Made by a program: the position numbers and the translations under genes. A model generated the notes under the pieces. It was given only the letters and a program-made list of their open reading frames with translations, was not told where the DNA came from and searched no databases. A DNA stretch of 17,111 nucleotides from CAZWRV01 sp964636325 (lineage in GTDB: Bacteria; Verrucomicrobiota; Lentisphaeria; Victivallales; GWF2-50-93), in the NCBI GenBank assembly GCA_964636325.1, contig CAZWRV010000119.1:1-17111 (forward strand), in the 5' to 3' direction. Of the stretch, positions 6,680 through 14,463 are shown piece after piece (the stretch's first letter is position 1; every line of letters begins with the position of its first letter).

Positions 6680-7001
6680 TATGTCGATCAATCATCTATA
6701 TGAGTATAACTAAATTTGCCGATGGTTGCAGTGAACTTTGCTGTCGAAATCCATACCTCCCGCCGGAAAGCTAGTATTTGGCGGCCATATGGCCGAATAA
6801 ATAAAATACCCCGCCAAGCCTCATTTAACAAATGGTACGAGGAAAGTATCACTCTTCCTGCTGGCATCTGGCCGGATCACGCATATATTTATTGCCGTCC
6901 AAAAAATCCTCCATGGAATTTTCAATTCAGATTTTCCGGCGGTATGACTCTGAATTGGCGTTAGTTATATTTTATGCCGCCGTCCTTGTGTAATTCTCAA
7001 C
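6680..7001. other. Gene-free spacer with palindromes between divergent genes
   Basis: No convincing gene is seen. An open frame of 82 codons on the plus strand (6716-6964) has no recognisable domain or Shine-Dalgarno. The stretch is more AT-rich than its surroundings. It contains a 14-bp perfect palindrome, CGGCCATATGGCCG (6782-6795), lying within TTGGCGG/CCGCCAA arms. It is also bounded by a 9-bp inverted repeat, TATAACTAA (6705-6713) and TTAGTTATA (6961-6969). That layout could be a small non-autonomous element or a divergent regulatory region, and neither can be shown here. Confidence 0.35.
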
Positions 7002-7019
7002 GGAGGAAAATCTGAGCCC

Positions 7020-7790
7020 ATGAAGATAATCTCTTGGAACGTGAATGGCGCCAGGGCGGTCCTCAAGAAGGGTTTCGTCGAATGGCTGATGAGCGAGTCC
7101 CCTGACATCCTCTGCCTCCAGGAGACCAAGGTCGACACCGCCGACGTCCCATCCGAACTCAGGGAAGTCCTCGGCTACAGAAGCTACTGGAACAGTGGAG
7201 AAAGAAAAGGCTACAGCGGAACAGCCACATACTCCAAGAAGGAGCCTGAGGACGTCAAATATGGCTTCAACCTCTCCAGGAAGTTCGATTCGGAGGGAAG
7301 GATACTGATCACCGATCACCATGACTTCCTGCTCCTCAACATCTACTTCCCCAACGGGCAGAAGGACGGCGACAGGCTGAAATACAAACTGGAGTTCTAC
7401 GATGCAACCCTCGAGTTCTGCGAATCCCGCAGGAAGGAGGGCAGGGAGCTTGTCGTATGCGGCGACTACAACACCGCGCACAACGAGATCGATCTGGCCA
7501 GGCCCAAGGACAACGAGGACGTCTCGGGATTCCTCCGCGTCGAGCGCGACTGGATGGACAAGTGGGAGGCGCACGGCTACATCGACACCTTCAGGAAGCT
7601 CTACCCCGACAAGGCCGAGGCATACACATGGTGGAGCCTCCGCACCGCCGCCAGGAACCGCAACGTCGGGTGGAGGCTCGACTACTTCTACGTCACCCCG
7701 AAGCTCTTCAGGAAGGTGAAGGACTCCACCATGCTCTCTGACGTGCAAGGGTCGGACCACTGCCCTGTGATGCTCGAGCTGGAGGCGTGA
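7020..7790 (+). CDS. xth: Exodeoxyribonuclease III / AP endonuclease
   Basis: A 256-residue Mg2+-dependent enzyme of the exonuclease III family, which cuts the DNA backbone at abasic sites and removes nucleotides from 3' ends in base-excision repair; it acts in the cytoplasm. All family motifs are present: Asn7 (SWNVNG), Glu35 (LQETK), Tyr109 (NIYFPNG), Asp149 and Asn151 (CGDYNTAHNEID), Asp221 (WRLDYFY), and Asp246-His247 (GSDHCPV). Length is standard. The start is fixed by the MKIISWNVNG opening; the nearest good Shine-Dalgarno (GGAGG, 7002-7006) is 13 bases upstream, which is unusually far. It stands alone, divergent from the ABC exporter. Confidence 0.97.
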   Translation: MKIISWNVNGARAVLKKGFVEWLMSESPDILCLQETKVDTADVPSELREVLGYRSYWNSGERKGYSGTATYSKKEPEDVKYGFNLSRKFDSEGRILITDHHDFLLLNIYFPNGQKDGDRLKYKLEFYDATLEFCESRRKEGRELVVCGDYNTAHNEIDLARPKDNEDVSGFLRVERDWMDKWEAHGYIDTFRKLYPDKAEAYTWWSLRTAARNRNVGWRLDYFYVTPKLFRKVKDSTMLSDVQGSDHCPVMLELEA

Positions 7791-7793
7791 CAG

Positions 7794-7828
7794 GAAATCT
7801 GAAATTGGAAACTTGAAATTTGATTTGT
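7794..7828. repeat. Intergenic micro-array, 7-nt period, five units
   Basis: Heptamers in exact phase: GAAATCT, GAAATTG, GAAACTT, GAAATTT, GATTTGT. The array begins three bases after the stop codon of the exonuclease gene. The rest of the gap to the tRNA holds another imperfect repeat (7882-7914) and no gene. Confidence 0.6.
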
Positions 7829-7881
7829 AAATGAAGGCTGCTGTGTTATCTTACGGGACTTTTCAGTCAAAGGCTTCCGCC

Positions 7882-7914
7882 TTATTCGGATTTCGAGTTT
7901 CTTATTTCGGATTT
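7882..7914. repeat. Direct repeat of a TTATTCGGATTT-like unit
   Basis: TTATTCGGATTT (7882-7893) and TTATTTCGGATTT (7902-7914) are near-identical, eight bases apart, just upstream of the tRNA gene. Confidence 0.45.
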
Positions 7915-7927
7915 TTCTCCCGCATAT

Positions 7928-8004
7928 GGGGCATTAGCTCAGTTGGCTAGAGCGCCTGCATGGCATGCAGGAGGTCAAGGGTTCAACTCCCTTATGCTCC
8001 ACCA
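7928..8004 (+). tRNA. tRNA-Ala (anticodon GGC)
   Basis: Full cloverleaf: acceptor stem GGGGCAT (7928-7934) pairs with ATGCTCC (7994-8000); the D-arm contains AGCTCAGTTGGCTAGAGC; the anticodon stem CCTGC/GCAGG encloses the loop ATGGCAT with anticodon GGC, reading GCC (Ala); the T-arm has GGGTTCAACTCCC. The discriminator is A8001 and CCA is encoded (8002-8004). The 3' end directly abuts a broken integrase gene on the other strand. Confidence 0.97.
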
Positions 8005-8944
8005 TCTCGGTTCTGGTAATAAATTATCTCCCATCCGGAGCTTCAGGCAGAACTCCTTTCCATTCTCCGACACTTCTACCCTCTCCACCCTGCTTTTGAT
8101 GAACGACTGGATGAGCTCCACCCTGTTCGTCCTCTTGAGCGCATCGGAGAACTTTTCTATTCCTTTTATAACTTTCTCATAATCAATCTCCTCCATTTGA
8201 TTTCCAAGCGAATTTTCCAGTTCAACCCTCCTTTCGTCAAGTTTTTTGACCTTTTCCAGCAATCCGGACAGCCTCCGGTTGAAATAGTCCTTGTTGCCGG
8301 CATCCACCGTCCCTTTCAGAAATAATTCCTCAACCGATCTGATGTCAGCCTCAATATTCAACTTTTCATCGTTAATCCGGCTGAGTTCAGGCTTTATCAT
8401 GTCCATCCTTCTGTTCTTCTCATCGTTGGCTAGGTCAATCAAATACCTGAGCTCGGTCCTCTTCAACGGAGCCTCCTTGAGGACTTGAAGGACGGCATTG
8501 TCAATCATGGGGGGCAGAAACAGCCCTTTTGCACTTTTTATTCTTGTAGTCGGTGCATTTGCAGTAGAAATATTTGTTTTTTATTTTGCTATAATGGCCG
8601 GAAGGGGACAATCTCTTACCGCAATGGCAGTAGAGCAGTCCAGCAAGGAGATGTGCGTATTTATGAGCGTTCAACCTTGGAGCTTTAAGACTTTTCGGGA
8701 GCCTGTCCTAAACCGTGTTGTATAAGTCAATCGGAACTATGGCCACATGCTTGCCTTGGAATAGATTTTCCTTGCAGGCGATTTTCCCTATGTAATGGGG
8801 ATTCCTAAGCATATGCGTGAGAGTGGAGGTGGCGAACTGAGGATGGATTTTTACCAGCTTGTCAACTGACACCCCTTCGGAATATTTCTTGAAGATGTCC
8901 AGGACGATTTCAGCCTTTTCCGGAACTGGGATTAGGATACTTTC
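7975..8944 (-). pseudogene. Large serine recombinase (integrase), broken: N-terminus lost, one TAG, one frameshift
   Basis: Three segments on the minus strand rebuild the C-terminal two-thirds of a large serine recombinase. Segment 8944-8711 encodes the Recombinase domain, with hallmarks such as KAEIVLDIFKKYSEGVSVDKL and TLTHMLRNPHYIGKI. An in-frame TAG (8710-8708) follows YNTV. The same frame then continues with the zinc-ribbon region (LLAGLLYCHCGKRLSPSG, YFYCKC, KNKKCKRA). At the C6 run (8509-8514) the frame shifts and continues from 8508 as a coiled-coil C-terminus (MIDNAVLQVLKE onwards). An in-frame TGA (8947-8945) stands just before the first homologous residue, and the catalytic serine domain is absent. 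The last codons run into the tRNA gene, so the true C-terminus is probably near 8005. Such enzymes integrate phages or islands; this copy cannot be active. Confidence 0.85.
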
Positions 8945-9003
8945 TCAAAAAGTTCTAGCGCAAAAGCGTGCATGTGTCTATGGAATTCATTGAATTTTGG
9001 GTT

Positions 9004-9018
9004 GCGGGCGAAGCCCGC
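9004..9018. other. Short perfect GC hairpin
   Basis: GCGGGC (9004-9009), loop GAA, GCCCGC (9013-9018). It follows the stop codon of the BrxA-like remnant on the minus strand at 13 nt, so it may be its old terminator, though there is no T-run. Confidence 0.35.
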
Positions 9019-9030
9019 CTTAGGAGGTTG

Positions 9031-9495
9031 TTACAGCGGCTCATCGCCGGCCTCCGTGTTCATGGTCTCAGCAAACCTGGGAAACGATGTGGCCGATATG
9101 TGCCGTACGGTCGCGGCCCGGATCTTCGGCTTCTGGTAGCCGGGGAAGGCGCGCTCCAGCGCGGCGTCGAAGTCGTCGGCGCCGAGGGTGTCGCCCTCGC
9201 GGGCGCCTGTGATGGTCGGTATCGTAGCACGCAGCAGCGGGTTGCGGGCGCAGACGGTCAGCAGGCAGAGCAACGGGCGGGAGGCCTGGTCGAGTGCGTC
9301 AAGCTGCCGGAACAGCTGGAACAGCGGGATGCCGGGATCGAGCCCCTAGAGCTCGCGCAGGCGGCGGAAGGACTCCTTGCGGGTGGACTCCGTCTCCTTG
9401 CCGACGATGTTACGTTCTACGATGGCGGCCTGGTAGTCAGATCGGGACGCCTCCGACGGCAGCACGTCGAGGCACCGGGACATTTCCTCCAGCAT
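9031..9495 (-). pseudogene. BrxA-like (DUF1819-like) gene with an in-frame TAG, probable BREX remnant
   Basis: Two minus-strand segments in one frame, split only by TAG (9348-9346). Upstream part: MLEEMSRCLDV, then AAIVERNIVGKETESTRKESFRRLREL. Downstream part: GLDPGIPLFQLFRQLDALDQASRPLLCLLTVCARNPLLRA, then a polar C-terminus ending at TAA (9033-9031). The pattern ENxxGKxTxSTRxxxxxxLRELYGLDP followed by SRPLLxLLxxxARDPLLRAT matches, from memory, small BrxA/DUF1819-type proteins at the head of BREX anti-phage operons; the TAG would replace the Tyr of ELYGLDP. The reading frame stays open upstream to about 9580, so the true 5' end may lie beyond the Met at 9495. No BrxB, BrxC, PglX or PglZ gene is in the window. 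The frame is sure; the family is less so. Confidence 0.55.
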
Positions 9496-9533
9496 CCTAT
9501 TCCGTGAATCGATAAAAATTTCGCGATGTTTTC

Positions 9534-9561
9534 TTGCAAAAGCTGTTTCCTCAAATATAAT
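9534..9561 (+). promoter_or_regulatory. Promoter of the proton-pumping membrane-arm operon
   Basis: TTGCAA (9534-9539), 16-nt spacer, then a perfect TATAAT (9556-9561). It leaves a 5' leader of about 100 nt before the first gene. It sits at the 5' side of the decayed BrxA-like gene on the opposite strand. Confidence 0.55.
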
Positions 9562-9666
9562 AGGCGGTCTTTCTTTTGTTCCTGCCCATGGAACGGCCGG
9601 CTGAACGCGAGGCCTGGCGGGGGCAGGAAAGGTCGGTTTCAATCTGATCACGGCAGTGTTTTCCAT

Positions 9667-11133
9667 ATGAGCAAAGAGCAAATCCTTCTGCTGCTGACGG
9701 TATTCATACCCGTCGTCGGTTCGTTCATCCTTCCCCTTTCCTCGCGCATATCGACGGGAGTGAGGAACTTCCTTTCCTTCCTTTTCGTGTTCGCGTCGCT
9801 GGTCGGGTCGCTTTGCCTCGTCCCGGACGTGGTGACGGGGGGCAAGGTTGAGGTTTTCGCGCAGCTGCCCCTCGGCTTCAACTTCGTGCTTGTGGCGGAC
9901 TGCCTGGCGGTCTTCATGGCGGTGGTCTCGTCTCTGATCAGCTCCATAATAGTGATATATTCTACCGGCTACATAAGCCATTATGAGGAGCAGAACGAAT
10001 ATTACCTGATGGTGGTGCTCTTCCTGGGGTCGATGATGGGGCTGGTCTTTTCGGGCAACCTGATCCTGCTCTACGTGTTCTGGGAGCTTACGGCGATAAC
10101 GAGCTGGCGCCTGATCGGGTTCTTCCGCGAGAAGGACTACGTTGTCAAAGCTGACAAGGCCTTCATCGTGACCGTGTTCGGAGCGCTGATGATGCTCCTT
10201 GGGTTCGTAATGATCTACATGCAGAATGGCACTTTAGACCTCGACGAGCTGAAGGGGACGACTCTTTCGAACCTGGTAGTGCTGCTCATAATGTTCGGGA
10301 TACTTTCGAAGTCTGCGACTCTGCCGTTCCACACATGGCTGCCCGACGCCGGCGTTGCGCCGTCGCCTGTCACCGCGCTGCTGCACGCGGCGGTGCTGGT
10401 CAAGATTGGAGTATATGTGTTCGCGCGGATTTTCATCGCGACCTTCGCATACAGCCGGGAATGGCACGAGCTTGTGATGGCTATAGCGGCGTTCAGCGCG
10501 CTGGTCTCGGCCGGAGCGGCGCTCGTCGACACGAATATGAAGCGCATCATCGCATACAGCACGGTGAGCCAGATAGCGTTCATCTTCATGGGCTTCGCGA
10601 CGGGGGTGCAGGTGGGGATCGCGGGCGCGCTCCTATATATACTGATGCACGGGCTTGCGAAGGGCGGGCTCTTCCTCTGCGCGGGCATCGTCGAGCAGAA
10701 TACGCACACCAAGGACATCACGAAGCTGGGCGGACTCATAAGGACGATGCCGGTCACCGCGGTCTCGTTCCTGCTCTGCGCGCTTTCGGTGATGGGCATA
10801 CCACCGTTCGGGGGGTTCTTCAGCAAGTTCATGGTGATAAACGGCGCGGTCCAAAGCGGGAACTACCTGATCGCAGGCCTCTTCATAATCGCGGCCTTCA
10901 TGACGATACTCTACCTTTTCCGCCTCTTCAACCTGATATTCCTGGGCGAGCCCGGGCAGCACATGGCCGAGGAGAAGTCGCCTGTCATGGTGGCCTGCGT
11001 GGCGATGCTCGCTGCCGCAGGGCTGGTGGTGGGGATATTCATCAGCGCCCCGATGGAGTTCGCTAAGGACGCTGCGGAGCTGGCCGAGCAGGACTTCTAC
11101 AACCAGGTTTCTATGGTGGAGATCGACAAATGA
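9667..11133 (+). CDS. Antiporter-like proton-pumping subunit, NuoL/ND5 type (first copy)
   Basis: A 488-residue membrane protein of the Proton_antipo_M family, with about 14 helices. Key proton-path residues are present: Glu140 (FWELTA), Lys215 (SKSATLPFHTWLPDA), His240 and Lys246 (LLHAAVLVKIGVY), and Lys387 (FFSKFMV). In complex I and related hydrogenases these subunits move H+ or Na+ in the membrane arm. The start at 9667 fits the family; a longer frame from 9526 would add 47 residues with no homology. There is no clear Shine-Dalgarno, which is unusual in this operon. It overlaps the next gene by four bases (ATGA). No C-terminal lateral helix of the long NuoL kind is present, so it resembles the short ND5-like subunits of group 4 hydrogenases. 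Confidence 0.88.
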   Translation: MSKEQILLLLTVFIPVVGSFILPLSSRISTGVRNFLSFLFVFASLVGSLCLVPDVVTGGKVEVFAQLPLGFNFVLVADCLAVFMAVVSSLISSIIVIYSTGYISHYEEQNEYYLMVVLFLGSMMGLVFSGNLILLYVFWELTAITSWRLIGFFREKDYVVKADKAFIVTVFGALMMLLGFVMIYMQNGTLDLDELKGTTLSNLVVLLIMFGILSKSATLPFHTWLPDAGVAPSPVTALLHAAVLVKIGVYVFARIFIATFAYSREWHELVMAIAAFSALVSAGAALVDTNMKRIIAYSTVSQIAFIFMGFATGVQVGIAGALLYILMHGLAKGGLFLCAGIVEQNTHTKDITKLGGLIRTMPVTAVSFLLCALSVMGIPPFGGFFSKFMVINGAVQSGNYLIAGLFIIAAFMTILYLFRLFNLIFLGEPGQHMAEEKSPVMVACVAMLAAAGLVVGIFISAPMEFAKDAAELAEQDFYNQVSMVEIDK

Positions 11134-12998
11134 CGCTGACCAACGCCGACATGCTGCTCACGCTGATACTCCTGCCGTGCATCGCGGGCCTGGTCCTGCT
11201 GGTGTGGCGCAGGGCGCTCGCAGGTGCGTCCGGCATGGTGGCGTTCCTTATATCCTTAATTAACCTGCTTGTCGCATCGTCCCTGTTCATGGACTGCTCC
11301 GTCAGGCGCGGAACGGCGGGATTTTCGCTGGACTGGGGCGGCTACGGGCTAGCCCTGGTGCTCAAGCTGGCGCATTTCAACTCGTTCATCATCCTCGCCG
11401 CGGCCGGATTCTCGATACTCGTCGCGCTCTATTCGCTGCATTTCATGAAGGACAGGAAGTATGCGTCTCAGTTCTACGGCTACATGCTGATATCTCTGGG
11501 GATGACGAACGGCGCGGCCGCGGCGGATCACCTGATAACGCTTCTCTTCTTCTGGGAGGGCCTCCTGGCGGTGCTGTTCGGCATGATCTCGGTGGGCAAC
11601 AGGACCGCCTTCAAGACCGCGACCAAGATGTTTGTCATTGTCGGCGTAACGGATCTCTGCATGATGCTGGGCATGATAATAGCCGGCAAGCTGGCGGGGA
11701 CCTTCGTGATTTCGGAAATCGAGGCGGAGCCGATACATATCACGCTTCTCGGCGGCATCGCCATGACCCTGATGATGGTGGGGGCGGTCTCAAAGGCGGG
11801 ATCCATGCCGTTCCACAGCTGGATACCCGACGCCGCATCCGACGCGCCGCTCCCGTTCATGGCGTTCATGCCCGCGAGCCTTGAGAAGCTGCTCGGTATC
11901 TACTTCCTGGCCCGCATAACGATGGACATATTCAAACTTGAGCACGGCACGGGGATGTCCTACTCCATAATGACCCTCGGCGCGGCGACTATCATCTTCG
12001 CCGTCATGATGGCACTGATACAGAAGGACTACAAGCGGCTCCTCTCATACCATGCCATCAGCCAGGTCGGCTACATGATACTCGGAGTCGGCAGCGCAAT
12101 CCCGATCGGGATTGTCGGCGGAATCTTCCACATGATCAACCACGCGATGTACAAGAGCTGCCTCTTCCTGACGGCCGGCTCGGTCGAGAAGCAGACAGGC
12201 ACCACCGACCTGGCCAAACTTGGCGGGATCGGCGCCAAAATGCCGGTTACCTTCGCATGCTTCATCGTGGCGGCCGCCTCGATTTCGGGCGTGCCTCCCT
12301 TCAACGGGTTCTTCTCAAAGGAGCTGGTCTATGACGCCGCCCTTGAGACTAATACGTTATTCTACATAGCCGCCGTGATGGGATCCTTCCTGACCGCCGC
12401 CTCGTTCCTCAAGCTGGGGCATGCCGCATTCCTGGGCAGATGCCAGGCGCATAACAGCGCTGTCCGCGAGGCGCCGCCGTCGATGCTGGCCCCGATGATC
12501 GTGATAGCCGGCGCATGCGTCCTCTTCGGCGTCTGGAACGCCCTGCCGCTGCAGTGCCTGATCGAGCCTATACTTGGCGACAAAATGGAAGTAGTGACAT
12601 ACGCCGGATTCCCGAAGGACGCGGCCCTGGTGATACTCACGTGCGTCGCCCTGCTCGGCGCCCTCTTCAACCATCTGGCCGGAGTCAAGGCCTACGGCAG
12701 CGGCCTCCACGCCGTGGACCACATACACCATGCGCCAGTCCTCGAAAAGGCCTACGAGAGGGCCGAGAGATACTGGGATCCCTACGACATATATATGAAG
12801 TGCGCGGACATCCTCTCGAAGGCGCTGTGGCTGATCGACAGGGCGGTGGACTGGTTCTACGACGTCTTTTCGACCAGGCTGTTCAGCGAGGCCTCGCGCA
12901 GGATCAGGCTGGCTCATACGGGCGACTACGCAGACTATCTGCTGTGGGCGCTCGCAGGGGCGGTAGCCGTCCTGGTGATGATGATAAAGTTCCTATAA
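11130..12998 (+). CDS. Antiporter-like proton-pumping subunit, NuoL type with C-terminal extension (second copy)
   Basis: A 622-residue membrane protein, Proton_antipo_M family. Proton-path residues: Glu143 (FFWEGLLAVLF), Lys222 (SKAGSMPFHSWIPDA), Lys253 (SLEKLLGIY) and Lys397 (FFSKELV). The region after residue 500 is an extension typical of NuoL: a long amphipathic stretch (about 535-590) and a final helix (603-621), which in complex I forms the lateral helix along the membrane arm. The start overlaps the previous stop (ATGA), with GGAG eight bases upstream. DAPLPFMAFMPASLEKLLGIY differs from the usual NuoL motif in this loop (A-P-x-P-V-S-A-L-L-H), which points to a hydrogenase-type lineage. 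This is the largest subunit of the operon and the probable distal one. Confidence 0.88.
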   Translation: MTLTNADMLLTLILLPCIAGLVLLVWRRALAGASGMVAFLISLINLLVASSLFMDCSVRRGTAGFSLDWGGYGLALVLKLAHFNSFIILAAAGFSILVALYSLHFMKDRKYASQFYGYMLISLGMTNGAAAADHLITLLFFWEGLLAVLFGMISVGNRTAFKTATKMFVIVGVTDLCMMLGMIIAGKLAGTFVISEIEAEPIHITLLGGIAMTLMMVGAVSKAGSMPFHSWIPDAASDAPLPFMAFMPASLEKLLGIYFLARITMDIFKLEHGTGMSYSIMTLGAATIIFAVMMALIQKDYKRLLSYHAISQVGYMILGVGSAIPIGIVGGIFHMINHAMYKSCLFLTAGSVEKQTGTTDLAKLGGIGAKMPVTFACFIVAAASISGVPPFNGFFSKELVYDAALETNTLFYIAAVMGSFLTAASFLKLGHAAFLGRCQAHNSAVREAPPSMLAPMIVIAGACVLFGVWNALPLQCLIEPILGDKMEVVTYAGFPKDAALVILTCVALLGALFNHLAGVKAYGSGLHAVDHIHHAPVLEKAYERAERYWDPYDIYMKCADILSKALWLIDRAVDWFYDVFSTRLFSEASRRIRLAHTGDYADYLLWALAGAVAVLVMMIKFL

Positions 12999-13017
12999 AA
13001 GGCAAGGAGTCAGGAAA

Positions 13018-14457
13018 GTGCTTTCTCTTCTCATACTTGTGCCGCTTGCGGGGCTTGTGCTCCTGAACCTGCCTTTCTTCCCCAACGAGCGCAGGCACGC
13101 GCTCGCGGCGGTCTTCTTCATGGCCGTGATCCAGGTCAACATGACGCTCCTGAACTCCCCCTGGATCTGGAACGACCCTGAAGGCATGGACGCGTTCTTC
13201 TCGTTCACTCTGAACCTCGACATGTTCGGCAGGATAATACTCCTCTCGACCGGAATAGTAGTGGCGGCGGCCGCGCTTACGGGCTTCTCGTTCTTCGAGG
13301 ACGAGAAGAGGCAGTTCGACTTCGCCAGCCTGCTGCTGCTGTCGCTTGCGGGAATGAACGGCATGGTAGTGGTGTCGGATCTGTTCTCCCTGTATGTCTT
13401 CCTCGAAGTCGTGACCGTCAGCTCCTTCATCCTGATAGCGATCAACCGCGACAAGAACGCCCTGGAGGGCTCGTTCAAGTATCTCATGCTTTCGGTCGCG
13501 GCCACGACGATGATCCTAGCGTCGGTGGCCCTGTTCTTCATGGTCGCGGGCGACACCTCCTTCGACGCCGTCAGGAACGCCGTCGCAGGCTCGCGTGATG
13601 TGGGCATCACGAAGATCGCCCTGGGCCTCTTCATCTGCGGGATGTTCATCAAGGGCGGGCTCGTCCCCTTCCACGGCTGGCTGCCCGCCGCATACAGCTC
13701 CGCACCCGCGCCGGTCTCGGTGCTGCTGGCGGGAATAACCACGAAGGTCTCCGGAATCTACGCGCTTGCAAGGCTCTCCATGGACATCGTCCAGGGCGAT
13801 CCGGGAATATGCGTCATATTCCTGACCGCAGGAACCGCCTCTATGGTCATCGGCGCGGTCGCGGCGATAATGCAGACGGACATGAAGAACCTGCTTGCAT
13901 ATTCCAGCATCAGCCAGATAGGCTACATCGTCCTCGGCCTCGGCTGCGGAACCACGCTGGGGATTGCCGGCGCGGTCTTCCACTTCTTCAACCATTCGAT
14001 CTTCAAGTCCCTCCTCTTCGTCAACTCTGCAGCCGTTGAGAAGCATGCCGGCGCCACGGACATGGGGAAGACCGGCGGCCTCGGCTCCAAAATGCCGGTC
14101 ACGAATGTGACGTCGCTGATAGGGATACTTTCCACCGCGGGAATACCGCCGCTCTCCGGGTTCTGGAGCAAGCTGCTCATCATACTGGCCCTGTGGCAGG
14201 CGCAGCATCACTGGCTCGCGGTGACAGCGACAGCGTTCAGCGCGGTGACTTTGGCATATCTGCTCGGCATGGAGCGGAAGGTGTTCTTCGGCAAAACCCC
14301 GCCGGCCATGGAAAAGGTGAAAGAGGAGGACGCATTCCTCGTCATGCCCGGAGTCATACTCGCGGCCATCCTGGTGATTGTGGGAGTGTTCCTCCCGTTC
14401 ATGATGAGGGACTTCTTCATGACGTTGAAGGACATAGGCAATTTCTTATTCGGATAG
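13018..14457 (+). CDS. Antiporter-like proton-pumping subunit, NuoN/MnhD type
   Basis: A 479-residue membrane protein, third Proton_antipo_M member. It starts with GTG, supported by AAGGAG (13004-13009) eight bases upstream. Residues: Glu130 (LYVFLEVVTVSSF), Lys212 (FIKGGLVPFHGWLPAAYSSAPAPVSVLLAG), Lys243 and Lys385 (FWSKLLI). The APAPVSVLLAGITTKVSGIY motif is closest to MnhD/NuoN-like subunits of Mrp antiporters and group 4 hydrogenases. It follows the second NuoL-like gene by 19 nt. A 14-helix layout is expected. Stop is TAG, which shows that TAG is used as an ordinary stop here. Confidence 0.88.
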   Translation: MLSLLILVPLAGLVLLNLPFFPNERRHALAAVFFMAVIQVNMTLLNSPWIWNDPEGMDAFFSFTLNLDMFGRIILLSTGIVVAAAALTGFSFFEDEKRQFDFASLLLLSLAGMNGMVVVSDLFSLYVFLEVVTVSSFILIAINRDKNALEGSFKYLMLSVAATTMILASVALFFMVAGDTSFDAVRNAVAGSRDVGITKIALGLFICGMFIKGGLVPFHGWLPAAYSSAPAPVSVLLAGITTKVSGIYALARLSMDIVQGDPGICVIFLTAGTASMVIGAVAAIMQTDMKNLLAYSSISQIGYIVLGLGCGTTLGIAGAVFHFFNHSIFKSLLFVNSAAVEKHAGATDMGKTGGLGSKMPVTNVTSLIGILSTAGIPPLSGFWSKLLIILALWQAQHHWLAVTATAFSAVTLAYLLGMERKVFFGKTPPAMEKVKEEDAFLVMPGVILAAILVIVGVFLPFMMRDFFMTLKDIGNFLFG

Positions 14458-14463
14458 GGCTCG

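Larger units (their letters stand above)
8005..9540. mobile_element. Remnant of a genomic island next to tRNA-Ala
   Basis: A tRNA 3' end, a broken large serine recombinase reading toward it, and a broken defence-type gene lie side by side between two intact housekeeping loci. This is a typical layout of an eroded integrated element. I saw no second copy of the tRNA 3' end in the window, so the limits are not defined; the right edge is set where the nuo-type operon promoter begins. Confidence 0.5.

Noticed and set aside
6716..6964. An 82-codon plus-strand frame in the exporter-exonuclease spacer
   Set aside because: No recognisable domain, no Shine-Dalgarno, and it spans the palindrome-rich stretch.
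6972..7760. A 262-codon open frame on the minus strand, antisense to the exonuclease gene
   Set aside because: It mirrors the coding strand of a clear exodeoxyribonuclease III and has a biased Val/Glu/Leu-rich composition with no recognisable domain.
8708..9348. TAG recoded as an amino acid in this organism
   Set aside because: TAG ends the intact NuoN-like gene at 14455-14457, and the recombinase also carries a frameshift, so decay explains the stops better.
8968..9507. A 179-codon plus-strand frame across the BrxA-like remnant
   Set aside because: The opposite strand gives the recognisable protein pattern; this frame is Gly/Ala/Arg-rich and has no Shine-Dalgarno.
9526..9666. Upstream extension of the first NuoL-like gene (47 residues)
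   Set aside because: The extension lacks homology, overlaps the BrxA-like remnant and the promoter, and the family start is MSKEQILLLL at 9667.
10335..11066. Long alternative frame inside the first NuoL-like gene
   Set aside because: It is very Arg/His/Gly-rich, typical of a GC-rich frame shadow, while the main frame shows full family motifs.
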